Assembly: GCF_001632365.1 (NCBI RefSeq)
Contig: NW_024468566.1
Location: 67,441 to 131,440, forward strand
DNA length: 64,000 bases
Source: Laetiporus sulphureus 93-53
Lineage: Eukaryota; Basidiomycota; Agaricomycetes; Polyporales; Laetiporaceae
Direction: 5' to 3'
Below the pieces are notes generated by a model. The model was not told the origin of the DNA and did not search any database. It saw only the letters and a list, made by a program, of their open reading frames with translations. Both the position numbers and the translations under genes were made by a program. Shown here piece after piece: positions 12,540 to 23,365 of this stretch (within the stretch, counting starts at the first letter, position 1; each line of letters opens with the position of its first letter).

Positions 12540-14340
12540 GTGTCTGAGTCTGAACATATCACATCCGTCCAATCGATCTCATCATTGTGTATACATCAAT
12601 GTGCCTGCCCTTTCATTCATAAATCATTATGTTTATTCTATCATGATCAAGGCAGATATGGTCATAGTTGATAGGAAGGTGAGATTTGTTTGTTTCTTTT
12701 TTTCTCTTTTGTATCTTATATATCATATTCTTATATTTACTAATGAACCCTTTTATTTTTACAGAATTAAAGCTGTACATGAGCTTGATGATGATGATAA
12801 AACTAGTTTATTGCCAGAGTAATAAACAGTCAGATTTGTGAGCATATGTTTGGTGTTTGTTCAAATATCTGTCACATGTATGCAGGTTATTAAATAGTTT
12901 TCTTCAAGTTGATGTGATTGAAAATATTTTATATGCTCTGAATGCTTTATGATTGTGATGTGAATGTGCAGTGTGCTGAATATTTTGTGCAACATATCAG
13001 ATTTTGACTATGACAATTATCATGTTGAGGTCTCTGACTATCTGTTACACTACTGTGATCTTAGTGAGATTAGTGAGATTATTGAAATGATTGCCTGCTA
13101 TCGTTGACATGTTTAGTTTGATTTATGTAGGACATTGGTGATTGAATAGGTTTATTTTGTTTTGTGACTTTTTTGATTGACACATCTTGGCTGTTCAGCT
13201 TTGAAAAAGTAACATGTTTTATTTTGTGTTTCTTTTTTGAAAGTTTTTTGTATGCTGGTCACTTAGTGAGCTATACACACCCATTATTCTTATAGCACAT
13301 TTTATTTGTAACTGGTCATGTATATATATATAGCCCATGTAGTGTGAGAATGAGCTGAGCTGAGTAATCTACATAACTCACCATCAACTCAAATGTTCAA
13401 ATTTTCTTAAAGTAAATTATGAGTTGACTCATGAGTCTGACAGATGTAAAAATGAAAATTAAGTGCTTCATAATATGTGCATTGACATGGCTCAAATGGA
13501 AGTCACCAGTTATTAGAAATGCAACAGTTTAGAATCCATAGTAACCAATCAAATGCAGCCATCATGCATCACATAATGTCATTAGACAGATTAGTAAGCT
13601 GTCTAAGCCCAGAACTCAGCTCAGCTTGACCTCTCAAGTTGAATAACTCAATATGTGAGTCAAGCTAAGTTCATGAGTTAGCCTCAGCTCATCAGTATGT
13701 GTCTAGAGATGTGCAAGTGTATTTGTGATCTACATTTATCTAGAATAAAATTGATTATATGTGTCTGAGCTGTTATTGGTTGTTGTACCATGTCAATGAT
13801 ATAAGTAAATATATGAACTCACAACTGAATATATTAAGCAGTGTCTACATGTAGTTTTACCATGCATACATGTTGTTTGTATCATAGATAAAATGGAGCT
13901 CATAACCTAATGTGCTTCAGTACAGTGATATAACAGATGATCAGAAAGGTCAGTGCAGCTGGCACGTCTGTGGCTACTTAACATGAAACAACTGGAGAGT
14001 CCTACAGTGATATATATCTTTACATCAGCAGATGCATCAGGAGAAATCTCTAGTATTCATACCTATAGTAATGCATACATTTATGTCATTGAGAAATATG
14101 TAGGTACAACAATTAGGTGAACAGGTCTCAGAAAAAGCAAGTACGTGGATGCATCAAAAAAACCTCTGAAGCATTCAGCATACTCAATATGAGCTTACAT
14201 ACATATATACTGTAGCTGTCAGATCCATGAAGAAAAGTGAGCATTGGGGTGCTTGGCATTGGATTGAGAAAACATCTGCTAAAGTAAGAGACATTGATAT
14301 TATATAAGGATAAGTGAGACACTGAAGGTGACCCTTCAAT
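12540..14340. other. AT-rich stretch with no recognised feature
   Basis: No supported gene or element end. There is a short TATATATATATA run near 13320. Reading frames here are short and show no family likeness. Confidence 0.45.
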
Positions 14341-14361
14341 CACAGATCACAATACTCTCTC

Positions 14362-14800
14362 TCAAACCTTCGCAAGTTTCATCGACATAGTGAAGTGTTT
14401 GGTCTTCAGTGATGAAAGTGCCTTTGTGAGGATGCCGGCAGTCATATCCACAGTAGGGCAATAAGAAATTGATATCTTGCCTTCAGCTATAATAGAGTAA
14501 CAGATAAAATGAAAGTGAATGTTGATATGCTTGGTGCATGCATGGAATCTGTCATCCTTCAATAACACAATGGCAAACTGATTGTTAAAATGCATGGATA
14601 TAGGTCATTCAGACTCACTGAACAATTTGATAATAAAAGAATGAAGCCACAGGGCTTTCTTCCTATCATGAGCTAAAGTCACATATTTGACCTCTGTAGT
14701 CAAAAGAGTGATAAGATCTTGTCTTTTTGACTGTCCAGTTTCAATTTACTTTTTTATATCCTAGCCTCACAGCTTAGTGCAAAAAGTCTCCCCTTGTCAA
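14362..14800 (-). pseudogene. Ty1/copia pol remnant (RNase H end)
   Basis: On the minus strand the C-terminal part of a copia-type polyprotein is readable: LTTEVKYVTLAHDRKKALWL (about 14640-14720), then a region around NNQFAIVLLKDDRFHA, TKHINIHFHFI and the typical terminal SYCPTVDMTAGILTKAL (14362-14595). These match the copia RNase H order (TTEAEY, DNQSAI, KHIDI, DMxADILTK). Stops and shifts lie upstream of 14595, and no integrase, RT or flanking LTR is seen. It is a 3' fragment of a dead element. Confidence 0.82.
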
Positions 14801-15202
14801 GATTTCAAAATTATCATTCTCGATCATTGGTGACAAGTAAACCATCCTTGACATTTTGAATGCCCATTCTTTATCTCTTTTGAACCAGAATCAAAATCCT
14901 GCAACAGTTAACTTTGATTGCATCTGTACATCTGGATTTTTGAGATTGTATCTGTCATCTTGAGCTCAAAAAGATTCAAGTGCCATATACTCATCTGTAC
15001 AGTCTCAACCCTGCTGTACATGCATACATGACTATTTAAGACTACTTGAACTATTAATAACATTTTTTCAGTAGAGAATTATTAGAGTCAATTCTCTTCC
15101 TAATCAGTAGTTCTGCTGATGAAGTAGTCAGAGACTTGTAAAGAACTTTAGAACAACTGCAAGAAAATGAAGTGTGCCATTTACAGGCTATAAAACTAAA
15201 CT

Positions 15203-16120
15203 TGTCACGGTGCATGATAAATTTCACCAAAAGACAAGAATATGGCTGCAAGATGCTAGCCACGCTCAGTGACCTGCACTAATACTAAAATATGGGCCTG
15301 CCTCAAAGGGCTAGGCCCAAAAGGCATGCAGTGACATGCAGCCTACAAAAAGGGGCTCAAAGGGTCCATAGCCTTATGTCACACAAAGAGGGGCTTCTTA
15401 GGCCACATAAAATAGATGAATAAATCTAAGGTCTTCCCTTAGATCCTCATGTGCTTATATACATGTAGTGGTGGACCCTGGATACCCTAACTATGATGTA
15501 CTTACTGAGGTCCTGTCCTGTCTACATGTGAACATATTGTCAAAACCAGTAATGGTTCTGGACTTTGCTATAGCAACTATCTATAAAGGCCGTGGATACG
15601 CCAAGGTAATCCTACTTTACCCAATGAGATAATTGCCTGAAGGTGGTGCCACTATTTGAGTAGCTGAAGTGGTGTCACTTATTGAGTGGCCAATGGGGAT
15701 TCTGCCATAGCGCATATTCTAATGCTGGTGCTACTATTTGGCAGCCATGTAGTTGGTGCTGCTATTGAGCAGTGAATTGGGTGCTTGCTAGATTGATAGT
15801 CCAATGAGCATGGGTAAGTCTATTGTGAGCCAAAGAGTTTCATTCTGGGCAAGTGGCCTGATGTCACATGACCAACACCTGATAACTTCTGAATAGGGCA
15901 AGTGGCCAGTGTCACGTGACTGGGTGACTGAATCATGGGCACTTGGTGGTCATGTGATAGACACAGTCATATCCGTGATGTATGTGGTGGTATTGTGCTG
16001 TTTGTCTAAGTATTCACTTTGTGAGACCAATATGAAGGTTGGCATCTGAATAACCACTTGTGGTTGCCGAATGATGACTTTATTGGTGCAAAAAGAAAGG
16101 TGCCACTTAATACTGTGATA
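15203..16120 (-). mobile_element. Solo LTR, family C (minus orientation)
   Basis: 918 bp from TGTCACGG to CTGTGATA, flanked by the 5-bp duplication AAACT (15198-15202 and 16121-16125). The right end is TA where the other family-C copy (58613-59526) keeps the canonical TG/CA border, a single transition. The TATA-like signal is on the minus strand near 15453-15462. No internal region lies on either side, so this is a solo LTR left by LTR-LTR recombination. Confidence 0.92.
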
Positions 16121-16594
16121 AAACTATTATATGGGTATATTTACTGTGAGAAGGCGTATTGATCAATTAAAATTTGCATAAAAGGCTCAACCATGCTCGC
16201 AGACAGAACTAGAACGCTAAACTAAGGAATCAGCAGTTCAAAATTCAAAAAAAAGAACTTCAATCAGTGATGAACAGTTTGAAGACAAATTTACATTTTA
16301 ACTGGTCAAAACTAAACAAAATTGAAGATGTGACTAGTCAAGATATAGATCAGAACGAGAATAAGTAGCATCACTACTGAAAGTGGTACCTAACACTGTA
16401 GACAGATAAATCAGGATTTACAGAGCAATTACAGAAGCTCTATTCTCTTATATTCTAAAAAGTGTTGAGATGGCTTAAAAACTCAAACAAATAGAAGAGT
16501 TCTGTAAACCATCAAATCACCATATCAAATAGGAATGTCATAGCCATTGCTAAGAAGACAGGTTTATTATCTGAGAAGCAGACACATCTGTGTC

Positions 16595-17318
16595 AACAGA
16601 CTATAGTAACATATTTTTATGAAAACTGATAAAAATATTGAAAAAAAGTTCAAATATTTCATCTTTACTGTCAATTTATGATAAAAGAATTTAAAAAATT
16701 TGCACCATGTTTTCTTGTGAAGGATGATGAAAAGAGTTAAAAGACTAGATGACATATTCAAAATAGTCTTCTCAATTCATTTTATAATCTTTCAGATAAA
16801 GTTATTATAAAAAGTTTTTAGATTATTTTTTAACTTTTTTAATGTCAAAGATGATGAACATATTGTAACAACATCATATTTATATCATCTTACATTAAGC
16901 TAATTCTAAAGTGTGGAGGTTAATAATAAAAGTACTAAGCTAGTTTTAGTATGTGACAGCTAGTATTAGCATAATACAAATATTTAGACCTCAGCATTAT
17001 TATTCATATTCTGGTACTTGCTTAGTATCAAATGATAATGATGTGATATGGTTGTAGTATGTTCATCATCTTTAATTTAAAAAGAATAAAAAAGAATTTG
17101 AAACTTTTCATTATAACTTTATCTGAAGAATTCAAAAAGAATTAAAAATAATTGCTAATATTTGTTCAATCTCTTTTATTCATCTTTGGCAAGAAAATAT
17201 GTGAAAAACATTTTAAATTCTTTTTTCACAAATGACAGTAATTATACTGAAAATATTTAAGTTTTTTTACTATCCTTAACTTTTTTGCACCTCAAATTAT
17301 TGATTGTTTCATCTAGTG
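16595..17318. mobile_element. CACTA-like foldback MITE, copy M4 (worn left end)
   Basis: The right end ATTGATTGTTTCATCTAGTG (to 17318) and the inner TIR sequence (AAAATATTGAAAAAAAGTTC, then TTTACTGTCAATTTATGATA) match the family. The left terminus is too changed to place, so the start is approximate and no target duplication can be called. Confidence 0.65.
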
Positions 17319-17949
17319 ATATCTGGAATGTCAGTGACTGCAACTGAGATTTGGCCATGATGCTGCACTTCAATGTTATTTTGCAAGCTTTAGGCTACAG
17401 CACATTGAATTGTTCTTTTAAGTCTTCAGATACTTTGTGAGGTGATATCAGTCTGCTGCTAGATTAGACAAGATTCTTGAGACTGCTAATGACATTAGTA
17501 TGTTCTGATATTATACTGAAGGGGTGATAATGATGATATTCTCAAAAGAAAAGCTGACTGAAAGTGATTCTTCACTTTTTTGACAATGGGTGAAGATAAT
17601 GATGTAGAGTGTCATTACTTGCCATCTCTGTTTGAATAGTCTATGCATCATAGAGCCTGCCTGTCAGATAGATGTAGCCTCATTAAGTCCTTGCATAGTT
17701 GACATCAAGCAAAGCTCTAACAGCATTAGTGTAACAGGTAATCTCTATAAAATTCATGCTGATGCATAAAGGTTGTATTAATTTTGTGACTACCATGCAA
17801 CTTGATTGTTTTGACAATGAACTCATGCCACTCACTATGAGAAATTCATTCTTTTCACCCAGTTCACACTGCTATCTTCACTTAAAGAAGAGTTTTCTTA
17901 TAGGCCAGAATTAGTTCAAATTCTCATATTGCAGGTAGCAATCATGATT

Positions 17950-18010
17950 ACTTGCGTAAGAGGGCCATTTCTGGCAGGAACAATTTCTGAGGTCCTGATA
18001 TTCTTCATAA
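17950..18010 (+). repeat. Terminus of repeat X (ACTTGGGTAAG type)
   Basis: ACTTGCGTAAGAGGGCCATT and the following TCTGGCAGG...GAGGTCCTGATATTCTT match the conserved end found at 27827 and 52359 (reverse strand), 35602 and 59956. Elsewhere this end lies next to the 3' part of the USP-like peptidase gene. Confidence 0.7.
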
Positions 18011-18285
18011 ACCTTGGTAACACTTCAAAATATCTGTCATTTTAAGCTTTGTCAAAAATATTCAGAGTAGCCTCAGAACTGCTTTCCATTATCTGAAACT
18101 TGGTTGGGGCCATCATTCACATCTCTAAGCTTTCCTGATTCCCTCGCTGAGCATTCAATCTACATCCCCAGAATGTCATGAACCTTGGTGATACTTCAAA
18201 ATGTCTGCCATTTTGAGCTGTGTCAAAATATTCAGAGTGGGCTCAGAACTGCTTTTCATTATCTGAAACTTGCTTTGCAAATCCT
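18006..18285. repeat. Direct repeat of about 105 bp
   Basis: A unit starting AACCTTGGTAACACTTCAAA (18009) and running through CTCAGAACTGCTTTCCATTA recurs at about 18182-18281 (AACCTTGGTGATACTTCAAA...CTCAGAACTGCTTTTCATTA). The two copies are separated by about 70 bases. No coding likeness. Confidence 0.7.
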
Positions 18286-18359
18286 CGGTGGCCAACATAT
18301 TTATAGATCCTGTAGCCCTCACAATTATTCACTTTTAAGCTAAAAGTCTGCTATAAATA

Positions 18360-18575
18360 AATAAATCACACCCACCATGTTCATTGAGTATGTTGTATAG
18401 TATGTATGCTTTTGATCAAACCCTGATGCTCTATACAACTCATACTTTGAAACATTGAACATAGCATGGCTAGAACTTGTCTGGCTGAATACATATTCAG
18501 ATTTGCTATATTATGAAGATGTTGACTGATCACTCATGATGTGATGCTGTATACCTGTAGGATTGATAACAAGAT
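18360..18575 (+). repeat. Dispersed repeat shared with 34750-34950
   Basis: The segment from CACCATGTTCATTGAGTATG through CATGGCTAGAACTTGTCTG to GTATACCTGTAGGATTGAT is repeated, diverged, at 34770-34945 in the same orientation. Function unknown. Confidence 0.6.
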
Positions 18576-20752
18576 GAATCTGACCTTTATGTTAGCATTT
18601 TGGGAAATGAGCTTCAGAATGGCTGAAAGCATTACAGCAAAAGTGTGAAGGAGATAACACTTTCAAGCATAACTTTAAACAGACATGAAGATGGCTTAAG
18701 AAGAATACTCTCAAGACTATGGTATGGTCTGATCAATTCTCAAATCTTAATTTTATATATCATATTTGAAGTCATCTCAAAAAACACATTAGCAAGATAT
18801 GAGAATTGTAAAAGCAATTGAAAAAGAAATGAGAGGGTATTGACAGGTTTGTGCATCAGAGTTTGATCAAAAGTGTACATTGGCTTAAGGCAGTGCTTAA
18901 GGCAAAGGGTTGATTGACCAAGTACTAGGGCTTTTGGGGTTTGGAGCCTTTGAATTGTTAGTGACAAAGGTGTGTAAATGAGTGAGCCTGATAAAATTGC
19001 ATATATCTTCAAAACAAAGCATAAATCTTCAATCAACAGATACTTATTTGAAAGCTGAAAGGAATGGCTTTCTAGTGCTGCATTTTCCGTGAGTATAGCA
19101 GTAGCCAATCTGAAGATAGAAGGGCAACAGTGAAAATCAAGGTGGCTAAAAACTTAATTACAACAATTATTAATTATACAAGGAAAAAAAATGTCATAAC
19201 TTGGAAAAATGCTAAATGATACATTACTCAGATAATAGTATACTGTTGGCCAGATGAGATACAGCAGAAAATGATGAAGTGCAAATGTCTCAAGTGTTTT
19301 GAAAGCATTCAATTGATTTGATGAATATTGATCACAGATACAGCACTCTGATTGACTATAAATATTTACACTTATTTGGATCAGCCAGCTGTCAGATTCG
19401 AACTCCGATTCAAACCCAGCACTCTTGTGCGTTAGCAAAAATAACATTTTTCGGACTAAAAGCATGATGTTTTGAGGTCAAGAGCCTCAGGAAGAAGATT
19501 TTTCAATTTTAGAGGAATGAGATTGAGATCAGCTCAAAGTATTGTGTGAACAATGCCAAGCCATGATGTTTGTCGTTCGTGCAACTAGCTAGATGCATGA
19601 ACAGCAAACATCATAATTTGGTCTTATTTGCACATTGTGGCAACTTAAAGTGTGAGAATTTAGATGGCTGACATTCTGTAGCCTCAAATCTTCACTTTTT
19701 TGAGCCGGAAAATAATCTGCATAATGTTCTCATTGCAGGGCATGAAGATGTAGTGTATTGTGTATTATCCATGAGGTTAAACATTATAAAAAGTCGAAGT
19801 ATGGATCAGAATTTTCAACAGTTTACCATGGTTGCTGAAGACTCAGATTGTCTCACCTATTCTGCTTGGATCAATGAAATGAGAAAATACCATACAAAGT
19901 GAAGCATCAGCATGCAGTATACTCTATTGTACATGTTTACATATCAAATTGTCAACAATGTCTAAGCCTGCTAAGGGTTTTCAATTCAGCCACAGCAGCA
20001 CTAAGTGTTATTGTAGAAATTCATTGTTAAAGCTGTGCATAGATCATTTATATACTTCAGCATGTTGTATAAAGCCTTTACTCATTATTTGTCTTCTTCT
20101 GCACATCTTTCAAGCAATGGAAATATATGTAGTACCCTCAGAAAACCATTAGCCACACTTGAAGCTGTGGCTCAGCCACTAAAGGCAAATAAAAAATTTT
20201 ACCATTGTGGCTAAAAACTCAGATTACATTAACCATTCTGCTTGTTTAGATGAAATAAAGAAACAGTGTATAAAGTGAGATATTAAGATACAATACACTC
20301 CACTGTGCAGGTCAAGGTTCCAAGTTATAAATCATATCTAAGCATGGAAAGGGTTTCCACTTCAGCCACAGCAGCTTTGAATGTTACTGAAAAAACACAT
20401 TGTTGAAGCTGTGCACAAACTGTTTGTATACTCTGTTAAGCCTTTAGTCATAATCTCTTTGCTTCTACACATTTTTCGAGCAACAAGAATCCATGTGTAG
20501 CAAGCTCAGAAATCATTAGCCACACTAAGAGCTGTGGCTCAGCCATCAAAGCCAAATAAGGCAATCAATTTACTCTGATGTGGAAAACTTCAATTGCACC
20601 AGTAGCTTTTGTTTCTGTATGCTCAGAATGAAGAAGTTGAAGTGTAAAGCAGTACAATGTAAAGATCTGTTCTCATTTCTTAAGCAGAGACTATAATAAG
20701 TTCAGAAAATGTTAAACCATTCGTTCTACATCACAAAATGATGAATGTCGTA

Positions 20753-21190
20753 GTTTAAACCACTTTGAAGCCATTGAATGCCACAGCTTGAATCGCTTTC
20801 AAGCCATGCAATACAGTGGTTTGAACCACTTTGAAGCCATTAGCCCTTTAGGCATTAACCCTAGCAAATTCAGTGCTGTGATTGGCTCTGAATATTTGCA
20901 CCTGTTTGGATCAGCTGTGTCATGCAGGCTCAAACTTCGGCTTGCATGTTCATTAGGAAAGACAATAAACAGCAGTAAGAACAAAATGTTATCTGGTTAG
21001 AAAAGTTTGAAGGAAGGGCCCTCTCCTAATCTCAGGACAGGAGCAGAAAATAAACTCACTTTTTAATGGTCTACTGTCTCACACTTTATTTAAGTATCTC
21101 ACAGGAACCAAAAAATGCTGCATAGATGCCCTAAGTGCCCAGTCCTGCACAAACTCTTTCTTCGTACCTCAGAAATCATAACTTCTTTGT
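20753..21190 (+). repeat. Dispersed repeat R with three-unit minisatellite head
   Basis: Three 32-33-bp units (core TTTGAAGCCATT or TTTCAAGCCAT) at 20753-20845 are followed by GCATTAACCCTAGCAAATTC, GTGATTGGCTCTGAATATTT and a tail ending in GTGCCCAGTCCTGCACAAAC. The same order appears at 48905-49335, and part of it, inverted, at 30465-30545. A B-box-like GGCTCAAACTTCGG lies inside, but no full Pol III promoter is visible. No coding function. Confidence 0.75.
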
Positions 21191-21249
21191 AGCAGAAAAC
21201 AATATGTACAGTTTATACAGAGAAAGCAATAGTGAGTATAATGATTGCT

Positions 21250-21964
21250 TGTCACAGCACCGCTGGACAAGAGAGCAAAGAGACTAAAAAGGGACAGTCA
21301 TGTGGAATGTGTCGCCCTGATCCCCCTGATTCCTATGATCCCCCTGAACCCTTATGTGGTGCAAGAGCCTAAGACTTACTTGTTGGTGAAGCAAGTGCAA
21401 AGAAGGGTGAAAGATATATCGAGGAGCTGGCAGGCTCAGTAGGTGCTACAGTGGTAGATGAGAAGAAACAATCTGAAGTTTCGTCCTCTACATGCTGATC
21501 TTATATACATGTACAGGAGCCTGATTACATAATCTTCATCATACCGCTACTACAAAATAGATGATTGGCTATCTACGTATCTAGGCAACTAGACTATACA
21601 CAGAACAATAAGTGGGAAGATCTATCCGTAAGTAGAACAATAGGTGCAAAGATCGATGTACTCTTGTGGCAACGGTGAGATGATTCATCCTATCATGGTA
21701 ATGGCTATACCTTGAGTCGATTGCCTAGATGATCCCAAACAATAGTCCTTGTTCCCTTTGTTCCTAAATGGGTGCCTCTATTGTATCCTAGAATAGACCA
21801 GTCTGACTGTATTATCCACAGATCTGGACCATAACATGTGATGTGGACTATTACCTGATCTCTACGCATCATGTCTGTGGCTGAGTGGTGTGAGATATTG
21901 GTAAAGCATGTGATCTGTGGTGTGAGAAAAGTCACATGCAGACTTTGTGACAAAATCTGTGACA
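21250..21964 (-). repeat. LTR-B, 3' LTR of the dUTPase chromovirus (minus)
   Basis: 715 bp, TGTCACAGCACCGCTGG at the left and AAAATCTGTGACA at the right. It directly abuts the polypurine tract at 21965-21979. It is homologous to the solo LTR at 52686-53386. The TATA-like signal is on the minus strand near 21501-21510. Confidence 0.88.
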
Positions 21965-21979
21965 CTACCCCCCTCTCAA
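21965..21979 (-). other. Polypurine tract of LTR-B element
   Basis: TTGAGAGGGGGGTAG on the minus strand, between the end of pol and the LTR. It nearly equals the tract of the family-A element at 3771-3785. Confidence 0.8.
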
Positions 21980-23365
21980 GGCTCATTGTTCCGAGGAGCC
22001 AAAACCTTTATTTCTCCTTCTAGTTGCTCGCAACGATTGGTAACTTCAGGAGGGAAGCCCTTCAGCATAATACTGGAAGATTATCTGGGCTATCCTATCT
22101 TCTGGCTTAACTGAAAATATGAAATCTGTTGTAAATCAGTACGACCTTGAGTTCTCCAGTGTAATCAGGGTCAACGACCCCTGCGCCCACGTCAATTCCT
22201 CATGCAGCCAGTCTGCTGTGTGGAGCTATTTGTGAATAGGTGTGTTTGGGAGAGTCAATTGTGACTCCCATTGCTACTACAGCTCGTGAATGTGGAGGGA
22301 TTTCATGTGTTTCTGCTATATAAATATCCCATCCTGCTGCTTCATTTGAGAATTCTTTCAGTGATTTGGTGAGGTCTGTCATTTTGTGATATAGAAAGAA
22401 CTCGTCTGGGTGGTCGGACATGTTGATTCTGTGCATGAATATTGGTGCAACTTTGTATGAGGATAGTTCGAAGTGTTTTTCACTGAACGTAACAACTCTG
22501 ATTGGTGCTTTGGCTGCATCTGGGTGTTGTTGATGGAATTCTTGAAAAAGCTCGTCGGTGTTGATGAAATTTGTTTGGGGTTCCCGTGTATTGTCAGAAT
22601 GGTTATAGCCTTTCCATTTGATGAGGTATTGGACCCTTCTCCTCACAACCTTCGAGTCTAGTATTTCTTCAACTTCGAATTCTGGCTCTCCTTCGATTTC
22701 TATAGCTGGGGGCTTTGGGGGTTCATGGTTTGTGACCGTGTCTTAGTGATACATGATCAACTTGCTAGCATGGAAGACCGGGTAGACCTTCATTTGCTTG
22801 GGCAATTCCAGTTTGAATGTGACTGGGCCTAGCTTCTGAAGTAATTTGTAAGGTCCAAAGTTTTGTGTGCCTAGCTTCACGGATTTGACTTTTACTCTGA
22901 GATCTTTCCCTTTGAGTAGTGCTAGGTCTCTGACTTTGAATGGAACTTCTCTCTTCTTCTTGTCAAAAAACCATTTCATCTGTGAAGCGGAAACTTCCAA
23001 TGCTGCCTTTGTCTGTTCTTGCACCTTGGATCGGTGGGCGAATAAGTGTTTCAATGAAGGGTGACATATTGATTCATGTATGTCTGGTGCCATTTTTGGA
23101 TGTTAGCCATATTTGACAAAGAATGGGAAAAGTGCGGTGGACTCATGGGTCTGGTTGTTGTATGAAAATTCTGCCATTGGCAGGTAATAGACCCAATCAT
23201 TCTGTCTATGGTTGCAATACATGTGCAGGTACTGTTCCAACACCTGATTAACACTCTCTGTCTGACTGTTTGTTGGGGGTGGTATGCAGTTGACATTGTT
23301 AACTTTATACTGAGCTTCTGGCAAAACTCCTGGAATAGTTTGCTCGCAAATTGAGTCCAGTGATA
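21965..23365 (-). pseudogene. Chromovirus pol 3' part: integrase end, chromodomain, dUTPase
   Basis: Minus strand, 5'-truncated near 23365. Protein order: the end of the integrase core (STAYHPQ near 23290, QVLEQYLHMYCNHRQNDW near 23180-23240), the integrase C-terminal module ending GPVTFKLELP...YPVFHASKL (22743-23093), a chromodomain (RRVQYLIKWKGYNHSDN, about 22590-22645), then a trimeric-type dUTPase. Its motif 1 is AGWDIYIAE (about 22305-22335). QIAPHSRLAA near 22203 comes next, then after a TGA the motif GIDVGAGVVDPDYTGELKVV (about 22139-22198), and after a frameshift KPEDRIAQIIFQ (about 22075-22115). The frame ends APRNNEP just before the polypurine tract. Stops at 22198-22200 and near 22745 plus at least three frameshifts show it is dead. 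The fusion would have made pol supply dUTP hydrolysis in cis. Confidence 0.88.

Noticed and set aside
19380..19440. tRNA-like word GATTCGAACTCCG
   Set aside because: Only a B-box-like string. No acceptor, D or anticodon arm can be drawn, and it looks like a worn copy of repeat R.
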